Below, in pieces: positions 56,620 through 64,000 of a stretch of DNA of 64,000 nucleotides (positions are counted from its first letter, which is position 1; each line of letters begins with the position of its first letter). This DNA comes from Algoriphagus sp. (GTDB lineage: Bacteria > Bacteroidota > Bacteroidia > Cytophagales > Cyclobacteriaceae). Location: contig NZ_JAMWZB010000023.1 in the NCBI RefSeq assembly GCF_024305035.1, positions 22,648 through 86,647 of the forward strand, read 5' to 3'. The notes under the pieces are model-generated. The model searched no databases and had not been told where the DNA came from. It saw only the letters and a list, made by a program, of their open reading frames with translations. The position numbers and the translations under genes are program-made.

Positions 56620-56650
56620 TTTTCCGATAAAAAATAAGCACAACTGATTT

Positions 56651-57025
56651 CTATTCTTTTTTCATTTTTATTTGTCCTTTATCTTGAGGAAGTTTTTTCA
56701 GTTTCACCACTACCTTTTTTGGCTGATAATTGGGATAGGTTAAGAGAAGCGTGACTTTTCTGCCCTCAAATTTCGATAAATTGAGATCAAAAAAGCCATT
56801 CTTGTCGGTTACTGTTCCCGTTGTGCTTCCTTTGACCAATACCGCAATCCCTTGCATCCCTTTGCCAGTTTCATCTATCACCTGCGCTCTGACATTTGGA
56901 TCCTTGAGGTTTTCGCTTTGATTTGATTTAGCCTTTTCGATAGCTTGGGTAGGATGATGGGCTATGAAAAGAACAAGGAAGAAGAGCAACAGGAATTTTT
57001 TGTATCCGAGTAGTTTGAGTTTCAT
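56651..57025 (-). CDS. Small secreted protein with carboxypeptidase regulatory-like domain
   Basis: The 124-residue protein has a signal peptide (MKLKLLGYKKFLLLFFLVLF, cleaved near PTQA) and one CarboxypepD_reg-like beta-sandwich: AQVIDETGKGMQGIAVLVKG, STTGTVTDKNGFFDLNL. The same domain normally sits at the N-terminus of TonB receptors and SusC proteins, but here it stands alone and ends in a lysine-rich tail. Its function is unknown. It lies beyond the intron remnant and 22 bases downstream of a doubtful small ORF in the same direction. Confidence 0.8.
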   Translation of the reverse strand: MKLKLLGYKKFLLLFFLVLFIAHHPTQAIEKAKSNQSENLKDPNVRAQVIDETGKGMQGIAVLVKGSTTGTVTDKNGFFDLNLSKFEGRKVTLLLTYPNYQPKKVVVKLKKLPQDKGQIKMKKE

Positions 57026-57047
57026 GATACAGAAGATTAAAAATCAC

Positions 57048-57348
57048 TTATACGCTCATAAGGTAATCTTTTTTTAAACTAAACCCTGAATTACACCGTA
57101 ATTTTTGGACAATTTGTCTATGATCCACGGTTGGGATCTCTATCGAATCCAGATAATTCTCGGTGTGGATCACCTCAAAACTGGCTTCTGAATAGGCTTT
57201 TCCAAGCAGCTGGGGTGGTTGGAGTTTATTTTTGGCCAAAAGATTCCGATGTTGGAACCGAAGAGGGATTAAGTAGGAATCAGTGTCGATTTGTTAATCC
57301 TAATTGCTTGGCTTCACTCCAAATGATGACTATTTTTAATGGGTTCAT
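57048..57348 (-). other. Doubtful small ORF or frameshifted gene remnant
   Basis: On the minus strand a 22-codon frame starts at ATG 57348 (MNPLKIVIIWSEAKQLGLTN) and stops at 57280. A second frame continues to 57048, open from about 57293 with TTG 57239 as a possible start, giving ...PPQLLGKAYSEASFEVIHTE and ending KKDYLMSV. Joined, they would make a ~100-residue protein broken by one frameshift. I do not recognise the family, and the region may simply be non-coding. Confidence 0.25.
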
Positions 57349-57381
57349 TCAACTTTTTCCAATTTCAACTGTTTCCTTTCC

Positions 57382-57564
57382 ATGTTCGAGCACTTCTTCC
57401 TTTGCCCTCATTGCTTTCAAGAAATTTCCATGCTCTTGGATCCTTCGGTTTCTAGACAGGAATACATTGAAGATTGCCAGGTTTGCTGCAATCCCATTGA
57501 ACTCAGTGTGGAATTTGAGGAAGGAGAATTGGTATATTTTGAAGCAAATTCCATCGAGCAATAA
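57382..57564 (+). CDS. CPXCG-motif cysteine-rich small protein
   Basis: The 60-residue protein has the zinc-ribbon-like CPHC at residues 8-11 and a second pair in DCQVCCNPIEL (Cys32, 35, 36), with the family's SMLLDPSVSRQEYIED between. It ends FEANSIEQ. This matches the CPXCG cysteine-rich family, probably metal-binding but of unknown function. The stop overlaps the next start by one base (TAATG), so it is translationally coupled to the PNPOx-family gene. Confidence 0.88.
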   Translation: MFEHFFLCPHCFQEISMLLDPSVSRQEYIEDCQVCCNPIELSVEFEEGELVYFEANSIEQ

Positions 57565-58130
57565 TGCTGTTTCAAAACACAGACAGGCTAGAAGAAATCT
57601 GGAAAGCGGTAAAGCATGAACTGCATCGCGGGGCTTTGGATGTTAAACATCCTTTTCATTGGGTGAATTTGGGTACGGTTTCTGGTGAGTTCCCTTCAGT
57701 TCGAACCCTCGTCCTGCGTAAGTTGACTCAAGAGTTGGATTTTTTGTTTTTTACCGATTATCGATCCGAGAAGTGTAGGGAATTGAGGGTAAATCAGAAT
57801 GTCACACTTCATTTTTATCACCCCAAAAAGCAGGTCCAAATCCGAGTCAAGGCCCAGTCAAATCTGCACTTTCAAAATGAATTAGCAGCCAAATTTTGGA
57901 ATGAAATTCCACCCCATCGAAGATCCGAATATACCGGTGCTCAAGCTCCAGGAACTTCCATTTCCCATCCTCAAGAAGGTTGGGAAGATGGAAATTCCTC
58001 CGATCATTTTTTCTCTGTTTTGGAATTTTCTCCTGTAGAAATTGAAGCTTTACAGCTTCGAAGGGAAGGGCATCTACGGGTTAGATTTTCGAAAAAGGCG
58101 GATTGGGAGGGGATTTGGCTCGTGCCTTAA
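57564..58130 (+). CDS. Pyridoxamine 5'-phosphate oxidase-family FMN-binding protein
   Basis: The 188-residue protein has the split-barrel FMN-binding pattern of the PNPOx-like family: FHWVNLGTVSGEFPSVRTLV, LDFLFFTDYRSEKCRELR, VTLHFYHPKKQVQIRVKA, and a C-terminal LQLRREGHLRVRF. It is related to Alr4036-type proteins rather than to true PdxH, whose substrate-binding C-terminus is not evident. It is coupled to the CPXCG gene and faces gpsA, whose stop codon abuts its own. Confidence 0.85.
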   Translation: MLFQNTDRLEEIWKAVKHELHRGALDVKHPFHWVNLGTVSGEFPSVRTLVLRKLTQELDFLFFTDYRSEKCRELRVNQNVTLHFYHPKKQVQIRVKAQSNLHFQNELAAKFWNEIPPHRRSEYTGAQAPGTSISHPQEGWEDGNSSDHFFSVLEFSPVEIEALQLRREGHLRVRFSKKADWEGIWLVP

Positions 58131-59189
58131 CTAAACAAAATTCACGTCCACATTGAAGGGGTATTTCATCAAAAACTGGAGGGCTTCTTCGATTTCCAAA
58201 TCTTCAAAAAGCACTCGATAAAGATTTTCAGTAATTGGGGCTCGCAGATCAGCAGTTTCTAAAAATGCCTTGATGATTTTTACCGTATTGATCCCTTCGG
58301 CTACTTCTTCCATATCGGCTTGAATTTGCTCCAGCGTTTCTCCTTTGGCAAGTCGATAGCCGACAGTAAAATTCCGGGAGTTTTCCGAATTGCAAGTGGC
58401 AACTAAATCTCCGATTCCTGCCAGACCAATGACAGATTTCACACTACCTCCCAGTGCATTGCTCAGATGGACCATTTCGACCATGCCGCGGGAGATTAAC
58501 AACCCTTTGGCATTTTCGCCCAATCCTAATCCAGCGAGTGCTCCGGCGGCTATGGCGATGATATTCTTTAAAACTCCACTGAGCTCCACCCCGATAATAT
58601 CCGAATTTCCGTACACCTGGAAGCGATCAGAACGAAGCAGACGCTGTCCTTCCAAAATCACCTCATTAAATTTACTGGCAACTACCGTGGCGGCAGGTTG
58701 TCCTTGACTGAGTTCGGTGGATAGGTTTGGTCCGGCAAGACAACCGACTCGTACAGCCACAGTTTCTTGCTGAATGACCTCACTCATGGTCAGTAGTTGA
58801 CTTCTTCTTAATTTTTTGACCGTGTCTAAAGTCTGTCCAGGAGGTAAATTCAGACAAAGTCCCTTGGTGCCGTGGATGACCAGGTGATAGGGATGAAGAA
58901 AAGGAGCAAATTTGCGGGCTACTTCTTGAAAGCCGGAAGAGGGGACCATGAAAAATAAAACTTCACAGGCCTCGCAAATTTCCCCAGGTTCGTCGGTGGC
59001 TTTGATCATTGGGTTGAGGTTTCGGCCCTGAGCTTGATGTCGGGAATTGATTTCATCCACCACTTCCGATTTTCGTGCATAGACGATGACTTGGTTTTTT
59101 TCGGCAAGCATATTGGCTATGGTTGCTCCAAAACTTCCAATTCCCACCACACCGATTTGCTTTGTTTTAGAAAAGTTTTTCGAGGCCAT
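58131..59189 (-). CDS. gpsA: NAD(P)-dependent glycerol-3-phosphate dehydrogenase GpsA
   Basis: GpsA reduces dihydroxyacetone phosphate to sn-glycerol 3-phosphate for phospholipid synthesis. The 352-residue protein has the Rossmann loop VGIGSFGATIANMLAEKN, the VIHGTKGL segment, the GPNLSTELSQGQPAA motif, the catalytic lysine region GVELSGVLKNIIAIAAG, and GLAGIGDLVATCNSENSRN. Its first 23 bases overlap the end of the upstream acyltransferase gene, which would use the product directly, so the two form a lipid-precursor operon. Confidence 0.95.
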   Translation of the reverse strand: MASKNFSKTKQIGVVGIGSFGATIANMLAEKNQVIVYARKSEVVDEINSRHQAQGRNLNPMIKATDEPGEICEACEVLFFMVPSSGFQEVARKFAPFLHPYHLVIHGTKGLCLNLPPGQTLDTVKKLRRSQLLTMSEVIQQETVAVRVGCLAGPNLSTELSQGQPAATVVASKFNEVILEGQRLLRSDRFQVYGNSDIIGVELSGVLKNIIAIAAGALAGLGLGENAKGLLISRGMVEMVHLSNALGGSVKSVIGLAGIGDLVATCNSENSRNFTVGYRLAKGETLEQIQADMEEVAEGINTVKIIKAFLETADLRAPITENLYRVLFEDLEIEEALQFLMKYPFNVDVNFV

Positions 59190-60864
59190 ATCCGTGTAAT
59201 CTGTTGTGATAAAAATAAAGTAAGCTCATGTCTTCGGTAACGATGTCGCCCGACTGATTTCGAAGTAGCGGGCGCTTGGCGTGGTACATCCCCACATTGT
59301 CAAGTCCATGGGTAATGATTTCATCCATGCTTCGCTTCATGTGTGGGGCGATTTTGATCTGCCCTTCTGCACGTAGTGCTAAAATACGATCATAAACCAC
59401 TTGACAAGCTGACTTGAATTCTTCGAAAGGAAGAAAGATTTCCTCTTCAGGAAGTCGGATTAAGTCGAACAGGTCCAGTTTCTGATTTTTTGCTTGGATC
59501 AACTCAAAAGCAGTAAAGGCAACCAAATGGCTACTAAAGACTCGGTTGATTTTGTGAAACTCTTCCACAATTCTTCTTCCGAGCATATGCGTATATTCCT
59601 CTTCCCGCTGCTGATCTACCGTAATTTTTCCATTGGACATGAAATAGTCCCTCGTATCAATGATTCTTCCGTGCTTGTCAAGGCTTTTTCCATCCTGATC
59701 GACATAATTGCCCAAAACATCCATTGCGCGGCCTACTGAGACCGAAATATCAGAGCCTTTGGTAAAGAACTTGAAAAGGAACTTGGAGATTTTATAGGAG
59801 GTGGAAAACTCGTCATTTTCCTTGTAATATCGCTCTTGACCTGTGATGCTGAGATGATCCCGGATCAAACTTGGTGCTTCTAAAACAAAGTGGTAATTGA
59901 TCGTAACCGGAACGATAAATATTTTACCGGAAATCTCATTTTGCTCGTCTTGAAAATTATTTCGTTGTGCCTCAATGGCAGTACTGAGTAGTCCAAGTTT
60001 AAGCTTAGATTCGATCATGCCACTACGGCTTCGGGTACCTCCGGGGAAAAATAAAGAATGACAGCCAAACTGAATTGCTTCTTTGGAGTACGTTTTTAAG
60101 GTCTCCAAATACATCAGGTTTTTCTTTCTCCGATCCACTTTATAAGCGCCAAGTGCATTCATAAAGTAAGCAAAAATCGAAATATTAAAGAGGTTTAAGC
60201 CCGCTCCATAAATAAATGGTGGAAGACCCAAAACCGAGATAATCCAGCCGATCAAAATACTGTCTAGATTGGAAAAATGCGTTGGGACCATGACCACAGT
60301 GCCTTTGGTTGCCAGATCCCGAAGCTGATCAGTTTCTCCGGTGATTTGGATTTTATCCTGCAGGGTGAATTGATTACTAAAAATGGAGCGAAAGCCCTTG
60401 ACGCGAGCGGCATTCAAGAGTCGGGAAAAGCCAAAAGTAACGACGCTTCGGGTAAATTTATAATGCTGATGTTTGAAATTACTTGCGATTTCTTCAGAGT
60501 AGCGCGTAGTAATTTTTTTCAAAATTTCTTGGTAAGCCTGAAGCCTAGCATTCTTGCCTAGCTTAGTGTCCGAATTTACCTGCAAAAGGGAGGATTTTAC
60601 CTTTCCCCAAAACTCCTGCTCATCATCGGGGTCTACTGCCCATGGGTTTTGTTTGATTCGCAGTTTTTCACGGTATAGCGTGGTCTCCAGTTCTTCCTTG
60701 AGGAGTTCAGGGTTTTTATTGATGAGGCTTAGGATTCGATCCTGAGATTTCTCGGAAACCTGTTTAATAAAATCCTTTCGCTCCCGCGCCAATTTGACTA
60801 CTGGCCACTCGTTTTTGCTTGGCAAAATCGGTTCATAGCGATGTTTGATGTATTTCTCCTCCAA
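59167..60864 (-). CDS. Glycerol-3-phosphate/1-acylglycerol-phosphate acyltransferase (PlsB-like), TTG start
   Basis: The 565-residue protein has the PlsC/PlsB acyltransferase motifs: PTHFSNLDSILIGW with the H-x4-D pair (His196, Asp201), the YKVDRRKKNLMY block, FFPGGTRSRSGMIESKLK, and a following VPVTINYHF. Long N- and C-terminal extensions make it resemble glycerol-3-phosphate acyltransferases rather than the ~240-residue PlsC. The start is TTG at 60864 because no ATG occurs in frame before the catalytic motif, and a stop lies just upstream. It overlaps gpsA by 23 bases, which supports use of glycerol 3-phosphate. Confidence 0.88.
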   Translation of the reverse strand: MEEKYIKHRYEPILPSKNEWPVVKLARERKDFIKQVSEKSQDRILSLINKNPELLKEELETTLYREKLRIKQNPWAVDPDDEQEFWGKVKSSLLQVNSDTKLGKNARLQAYQEILKKITTRYSEEIASNFKHQHYKFTRSVVTFGFSRLLNAARVKGFRSIFSNQFTLQDKIQITGETDQLRDLATKGTVVMVPTHFSNLDSILIGWIISVLGLPPFIYGAGLNLFNISIFAYFMNALGAYKVDRRKKNLMYLETLKTYSKEAIQFGCHSLFFPGGTRSRSGMIESKLKLGLLSTAIEAQRNNFQDEQNEISGKIFIVPVTINYHFVLEAPSLIRDHLSITGQERYYKENDEFSTSYKISKFLFKFFTKGSDISVSVGRAMDVLGNYVDQDGKSLDKHGRIIDTRDYFMSNGKITVDQQREEEYTHMLGRRIVEEFHKINRVFSSHLVAFTAFELIQAKNQKLDLFDLIRLPEEEIFLPFEEFKSACQVVYDRILALRAEGQIKIAPHMKRSMDEIITHGLDNVGMYHAKRPLLRNQSGDIVTEDMSLLYFYHNRLHGYGLEKLF

Positions 60865-60935
60865 TGTCCGTCAGTGCTTTTCAAAAATTTAGGCCAAAGA
60901 TAATCAAATAGATTTTGTGCTCGGAAAACTCTTTG

Positions 60936-61430
60936 TCAGGAGGGTTTCAAAACGCTTTTACTCCGGACAAAAAAAGCCACAATCAAAGACGTGATCACGC
61001 CCATCAATGCCGCACCGATAAGGGATTGGAGGATGTAGCTTTTTAAGTTGAAAAAAGATTCAGCTTCCTCCTGTGTCAATTCTCCCGTGCTGACCGAATA
61101 AGCGATTACATTGGAAAAATAATCCGGAGTGACCCATTGGCTGATGATGTATTGGACCAAAGGACTCAGTATCGCAACAAAGAGGGTAATCCAAAGTCCG
61201 GTAACTAGACCTTGCTTGTAGGAAATGGATCCCTCTAGGTCATTTTTCTTTTTGTCCATTAAACCAAATACATAAATGGCAATGGCCGGAATGGCAAAGA
61301 ATGAGGTTAATTTAGCATGATCAGCGATTTTTTCATCATGCCAGCCGAGGGTTTTTTCGAGCAGCATCCAGGCGATCATGACTGCTGAAAAGATAATTGC
61401 CCATTTGAATTCAGTTTTGAGATTTTTCAT
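60936..61430 (-). CDS. DUF4199 membrane protein
   Basis: The 164-residue protein has four hydrophobic segments: WAIIFSAVMIAWMLLE near the start, FFAIPAIAIYVFGLMD, GLWITLFVAILSPLVQYI, and LIGAALMGVITSLIVAFF at the end. Between the first two lies a charged GWHDEKIADH loop, and a GSISYKQGL segment precedes the third, as in DUF4199 proteins. The function is unknown. It is divergent from the polyprenyl synthase gene. Confidence 0.85.
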   Translation of the reverse strand: MKNLKTEFKWAIIFSAVMIAWMLLEKTLGWHDEKIADHAKLTSFFAIPAIAIYVFGLMDKKKNDLEGSISYKQGLVTGLWITLFVAILSPLVQYIISQWVTPDYFSNVIAYSVSTGELTQEEAESFFNLKSYILQSLIGAALMGVITSLIVAFFVRSKSVLKPS

Positions 61431-61569
61431 GGTGTGGGTGGGTTTTGGGTAATGGATACAAAATAAGAAAAATCCAAAACGTTTCTTTCATTCCACTGTT
61501 TCTTTGGTATGCTCAGATATTCCCTTGTCCATGAAGGAAAGGGTATTATTTTTACGCCATCAAAGACGG

Positions 61570-62544
61570 ATGAAACCAGACCTCAAGCAAATACAAAAAC
61601 CTATTGAAACCGAAATGCTCGTTTTTGAGCAGAAGTTTCGGGATTTCATGAAGAGTAGGGTAAAACTGCTCAACCACATCACCAATTACATCGTCAAGCG
61701 AAAGGGGAAGCAAATGCGTCCCATGTTTGTTTTTTTGACGGCAGGTGTCTGTGGAGAGGTGAATGATTCCACGCATCGGGGTGCGGCCTTGATCGAGTTA
61801 CTTCATACAGCGACGTTGGTGCATGATGATGTGGTGGATGATGCGAATTATCGTCGGGGATTTTTTTCGGTCAATGCGCTTTGGAAAAATAAAATCGCAG
61901 TACTCGTAGGAGATTATTTACTTTCAAGAGGATTGCTGCTTTCTGTAGATAATGGAGATTTTAACCTGCTTCAGATTGTATCCAATGCGGTAAAGGAAAT
62001 GTCTGAGGGCGAACTTTTGCAAATTGCCAAAGCACGAAAACTGGATATCACTGAGGAGGTATATTATACGATAATCCGTCAAAAAACTGCCAGCTTGATT
62101 GCATCCTGTTGTGCTGTGGGAGCGGCCAGCGTGGGATCTGATTTGGAGGCGGTAAGTAGGATGCGTGAGTTTGGAGAAAAAGTGGGTATGGCTTTTCAGA
62201 TTAAAGATGATTTATTTGACTTTGGTGAAGATGAGATCGGTAAACCGGTAGGAATAGATATCAAAGAGAAAAAGATGACCCTTCCGCTGATTTTTGCCTT
62301 GACCCAATCGGGTTGGATGGAAAAAAAACGAATCATCCACCTGATCCGAAATCGCTCTGAAGACAAAAAGGCAGTTAATGAAGTGATCCAATATGTCAAA
62401 CAAAGTGGAGGACTGGAATACGCCAAAGAAAAGATGAATGGGTTTTACCAGCAGGCTTTGGGGATCTTGGATGATTTCCCTGAATCAGAATACAAGACTT
62501 CTTTGAGAGATCTGGTAAGTTATACCATTGAGCGAAAAAAGTAA
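61570..62544 (+). CDS. Polyprenyl (trans-isoprenyl) diphosphate synthase
   Basis: The 324-residue protein elongates allylic diphosphates with isopentenyl diphosphate, most likely making the side chain of menaquinone. It has GKQMRPMFVFLTAG, the first aspartate motif in LVHDDVVDDANYRRG, the GDYLLSRGL segment, and the second motif QIKDDLFDF. ATG 61570 is preferred, giving the usual MKPDLKQIQKPI start. An in-frame ATG at 61531 would add 13 residues. A bidirectional terminator follows. Chain length cannot be set from sequence. Confidence 0.93.
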   Translation: MKPDLKQIQKPIETEMLVFEQKFRDFMKSRVKLLNHITNYIVKRKGKQMRPMFVFLTAGVCGEVNDSTHRGAALIELLHTATLVHDDVVDDANYRRGFFSVNALWKNKIAVLVGDYLLSRGLLLSVDNGDFNLLQIVSNAVKEMSEGELLQIAKARKLDITEEVYYTIIRQKTASLIASCCAVGAASVGSDLEAVSRMREFGEKVGMAFQIKDDLFDFGEDEIGKPVGIDIKEKKMTLPLIFALTQSGWMEKKRIIHLIRNRSEDKKAVNEVIQYVKQSGGLEYAKEKMNGFYQQALGILDDFPESEYKTSLRDLVSYTIERKK

Positions 62545-62567
62545 AGCCGGTTTTCCCGGCTTTTTAA
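62543..62567. terminator. Terminator between convergent polyprenyl synthase and GH43 genes
   Basis: AAAGCCGG (62543-62550) and CCGGCTTT (62556-62563) form a perfect 8-bp stem with a TTTTC loop. A T-run follows on the plus strand, and the minus strand gives AAAGCCGG...TTTAC with fewer T residues. Confidence 0.85.
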
Positions 62568-63647
62568 TTAATTCATCGGATTTATCGTTCGGATCGTTCC
62601 ATCGGGCATATGAGTTAATTCGGCCATTTTGATGTTTCTGAGGGGCGTTTTGCCTGAGAGTTCGGTGTCATGGTAAAACAGGTACCATTTCCCTTCAAAT
62701 TCCACAATCGAATGATGATTGGTCCAGCCCTCTACCGGTTCAAGTACCTTTCCTTGGTAAGTAAAAGGTCCGTAGGGATTATCTCCAGTGGCATAGACGA
62801 TAAAATGTGTGTCCCCCGTTGAGTACGATAAGTAGTATTTTCCGTCGAATTTGTGCATCCAAGCCGCTTCAAAAAACCTGCGGGCATGGTCACCTGCTTT
62901 GATGGGATCACCGCTTTGGTCTAAAATCAAAAGTTCGCGCGGTTTTTCTGCCAATGCTTTCATCGACCCGTCTAGTTTGGCGATGTAGGGCATCAGTGCT
63001 TTTTCCTCATCAGCTGGGATTCCGTCGGTTGGTCCCTTTCTTCCTTCCACCAATTCTTGATCATCATACCATTGAAGTTGTCCACCCCAGATTCCGCCAA
63101 AAAGTAAGAAATAGTCTTCACCCTCAGGAAATACTGCAGGGTCCATACTGAAGGTGCCTGGGATAGGCTCAGGTTCTGCAGTAAAAGGCCCTTCGGGTCG
63201 GTCGGAAACGGCCACTCCGATTTTGAAAATATCAGCCTTGTCTTTTGCAGGAAAGTAGAGGTAATATTTGCCATCTTTCTCTGCGGCATCAGGGGCCCAA
63301 AGCTGTCGGCTTGCCCAGGGTACGTCTTCAAGCTTAAGTGCGATGCCATGGTCTGTGACCTCCCCTCCAGGCTCTTCCATGGAGAAGACATGGTAATCCT
63401 TCATATCAAAATGAGAGCCCATCTCATCCTCTTCTACCTCCGTCTCTATATCATGGGAGGGATAGATGTAGATATTCCCTTCAAAAGCATGGGCCGAAGG
63501 ATCGGCAGTATACAAACCCTTTACCAAAGGGGAATGCGTGAACTTCGATGGAACAGACTCGAGATCTCCTGCTACAATAGATTTTTGAGGCTGAGAACAG
63601 CCTGCCGCCAGCATGGAGGCTACAAGGAAACGGATGGGGAATTTCAT
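62568..63647 (-). CDS. Glycoside hydrolase family 43 lipoprotein
   Basis: The 359-residue protein has a lipoprotein signal (MKFPIRFLVASMLAAGCSQ, Cys17) and a five-bladed beta-propeller GH43 domain: LVKGLYTADPSAHAFEGNIY with the catalytic-base aspartate, RQLWAPDAAEKDGKYYLYFP, TFSMDPAVFPEGEDYFLLFG, and RFFEAAWMHKFDGKYYLSYS with the probable general-acid glutamate. GH43 enzymes cut arabinan, xylan and related glycans. ATG 63647 is chosen over an earlier in-frame start because it begins the signal peptide. No SusCD pair is adjacent, so the substrate is open. Confidence 0.9.
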   Translation of the reverse strand: MKFPIRFLVASMLAAGCSQPQKSIVAGDLESVPSKFTHSPLVKGLYTADPSAHAFEGNIYIYPSHDIETEVEEDEMGSHFDMKDYHVFSMEEPGGEVTDHGIALKLEDVPWASRQLWAPDAAEKDGKYYLYFPAKDKADIFKIGVAVSDRPEGPFTAEPEPIPGTFSMDPAVFPEGEDYFLLFGGIWGGQLQWYDDQELVEGRKGPTDGIPADEEKALMPYIAKLDGSMKALAEKPRELLILDQSGDPIKAGDHARRFFEAAWMHKFDGKYYLSYSTGDTHFIVYATGDNPYGPFTYQGKVLEPVEGWTNHHSIVEFEGKWYLFYHDTELSGKTPLRNIKMAELTHMPDGTIRTINPMN

Positions 63648-63704
63648 GGTTAGATAAGGTTTGAGTTTGTGATGAAACAAGAAAGAAAACTAAAAGTTAA
63701 TAAT

Positions 63705-63722
63705 ATCCAATCGAATTTGGAT
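63705..63722. promoter_or_regulatory. Inverted repeat upstream of the DUF6364-type antitoxin
   Basis: ATCCAA-TCGAAT-TTGGAT is a perfect 6-bp inverted repeat 42 bases before the antitoxin start, between it and the divergent GH43 gene. Many antitoxins repress their own operon through such sites. Here this is inference from position only. Confidence 0.35.
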
Positions 63723-63764
63723 CGATTAAAGAACACCGGTATTTAGGATAAAATAACACGTGTA

Positions 63765-63962
63765 ATGGAAACTAAACCTACCCTTTTTATCGAAAAATCA
63801 ATCCTAGAAAAGGCCAAGGAATTTGCCAATAACTCCGGAAAAAGCCTGTTGGATCTGGTTGAGAGGTATTTGAAATCGAGCACGACGTACCCGTCACACA
63901 CGGGGATAATTAGAATTGCGAGATTCCATCTGACCGCTGAAGAACCAATTATAAACAGATGA
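63765..63962 (+). pseudogene. DUF6364-type antitoxin with C-terminus replaced by the 98-bp repeat
   Basis: Residues 1-37 (METKPTLFIEKSILEKAKEF, then ANNSGKSLLDLVERYLK) match the start of small DUF6364-like antitoxins that pair with PIN toxins. From residue 36-37 on, the reading frame enters copy B of the dispersed repeat, giving SSTTYPSHTGIIRIARFHLT and a stop inside the repeat's last stem. The usual antitoxin tail is missing, so the protein is 65 residues rather than about 80. Either the gene is broken by repeat insertion or it keeps DNA binding without toxin neutralisation. A partner toxin, if any, would lie past the window edge. Confidence 0.65.
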
Positions 63963-63969
63963 AATATCC
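63871..63969 (+). repeat. Dispersed ~98-bp structured repeat, copy B
   Basis: This copy matches 19667-19764 at roughly 90% identity with one 1-base indel. The same pairings occur: CCCG (63890-63893) with CGGG (63901-63904), and TTCCATCTG (63924-63932) with CAGATGAAA (63956-63964). The central pair of the second stem is C-G here and G-C in copy A, a compensatory change. The repeat overlaps the 3' third of the antitoxin ORF. Confidence 0.82.
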
Positions 63970-63970
63970 A

Positions 63971-64000
63971 TGACGGGAGCGCGACACACAGGGGGATGAT
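63971..64000 (+). repeat. Partial third unit of the same repeat family, cut by the window end
   Basis: Immediately after copy B the sequence reads TGACGGGAGCGCGACACACA and then GGGGGATGAT. This resembles the start of copies A and B (GAGCACGAC...CACACACCGGGATGAT) with about ten bases missing. It suggests that copy B heads a tandem cluster continuing beyond the window. Confidence 0.55.

Noticed and set aside
57131..57619. 162-codon plus-strand frame across the CPXCG gene
   Set aside because: It overlaps the well-supported CPXCG and PNPOx-family genes in another frame and has no motif of its own.
1..64000. CRISPR arrays, tRNA or rRNA genes
   Set aside because: No regularly spaced repeats, cloverleaf-like sequences or rRNA signatures were noticed on reading; a dedicated scan could still find a missed tRNA.

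Overview
The window is a chromosomal segment of a Bacteroidota bacterium, most likely order Cytophagales and close to the Cyclobacteriaceae (Algoriphagus-like). The lineage is inferred from gene content: a SusC/SusD pair, a TonB receptor followed by a DUF4249 lipoprotein, BshC (bacillithiol), stand-alone MnmD, DUF3810, DUF2007, DUF4199 and DUF2520 proteins, Nfu with its N-terminal domain, and a FtsZ with the Bacteroidota-type tail. Shine-Dalgarno sequences are mostly absent, and several genes have TAnnTTTG-type -7 boxes, as is usual in this phylum. No rRNA, tRNA or CRISPR array was recognised.

Layout. 1-11995 is the division and cell wall (dcw) operon: the end of ftsI, then murE, mraY, murD, ftsW, murG, murC, ftsQ, ftsA and ftsZ, nearly all abutting or overlapping by 4 nt, with a strong hairpin between ftsA and ftsZ. 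11998-32657 is a housekeeping mosaic: FMN reductase, purine nucleoside phosphorylase, TonB receptor/DUF4249, ThuA, Nfu, DUF3810, an M23-like protein, EamA, DusB, CPBP protease, CdsA, glutamate dehydrogenase, phosphatidylserine decarboxylase, an M16-IspF-MnmD operon, BshC and 5-formyl-THF cyclo-ligase. 32682-39618 holds a beta-barrel protein and a SusC-SusD-lipoprotein operon behind a long AT-rich leader. 39759-45656 encodes the complete 2-oxoglutarate dehydrogenase complex (E1, E2, E3). 45740-55923 carries DUF2520, pirin, M20 hydrolase, acyl-ACP desaturase, SMP-30-like protein, M19 dipeptidase and ClpB. 56651-63647 carries a small secreted protein, a CPXCG protein, a PNPOx-family protein, GpsA with a glycerol-3-phosphate acyltransferase, a polyprenyl synthase and a GH43 lipoprotein.

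The accessory signals are few but informative. (1) A dispersed repeat of about 98 bp occurs at 19667 and 63871. The two copies are about 90% identical and differ by a compensatory base-pair change in a stem, which points to a conserved fold. The second copy supplies the C-terminus and stop codon of a DUF6364-type antitoxin, and a third partial unit runs off the window end. (2) An ORF-less, apparently decayed group II intron of about 620 bp sits directly behind the clpB terminator. (3) A broken PIN-domain toxin gene lies upstream of clpB, beside several inverted repeats. (4) Palindromes lie in the dusB/CPBP and susC leader regions.

Functional links include membrane lipid synthesis (gpsA with the acyltransferase; cdsA; psd; desaturase), peptidoglycan synthesis and division (dcw), and central carbon/nitrogen metabolism (OGDH, GdhA).
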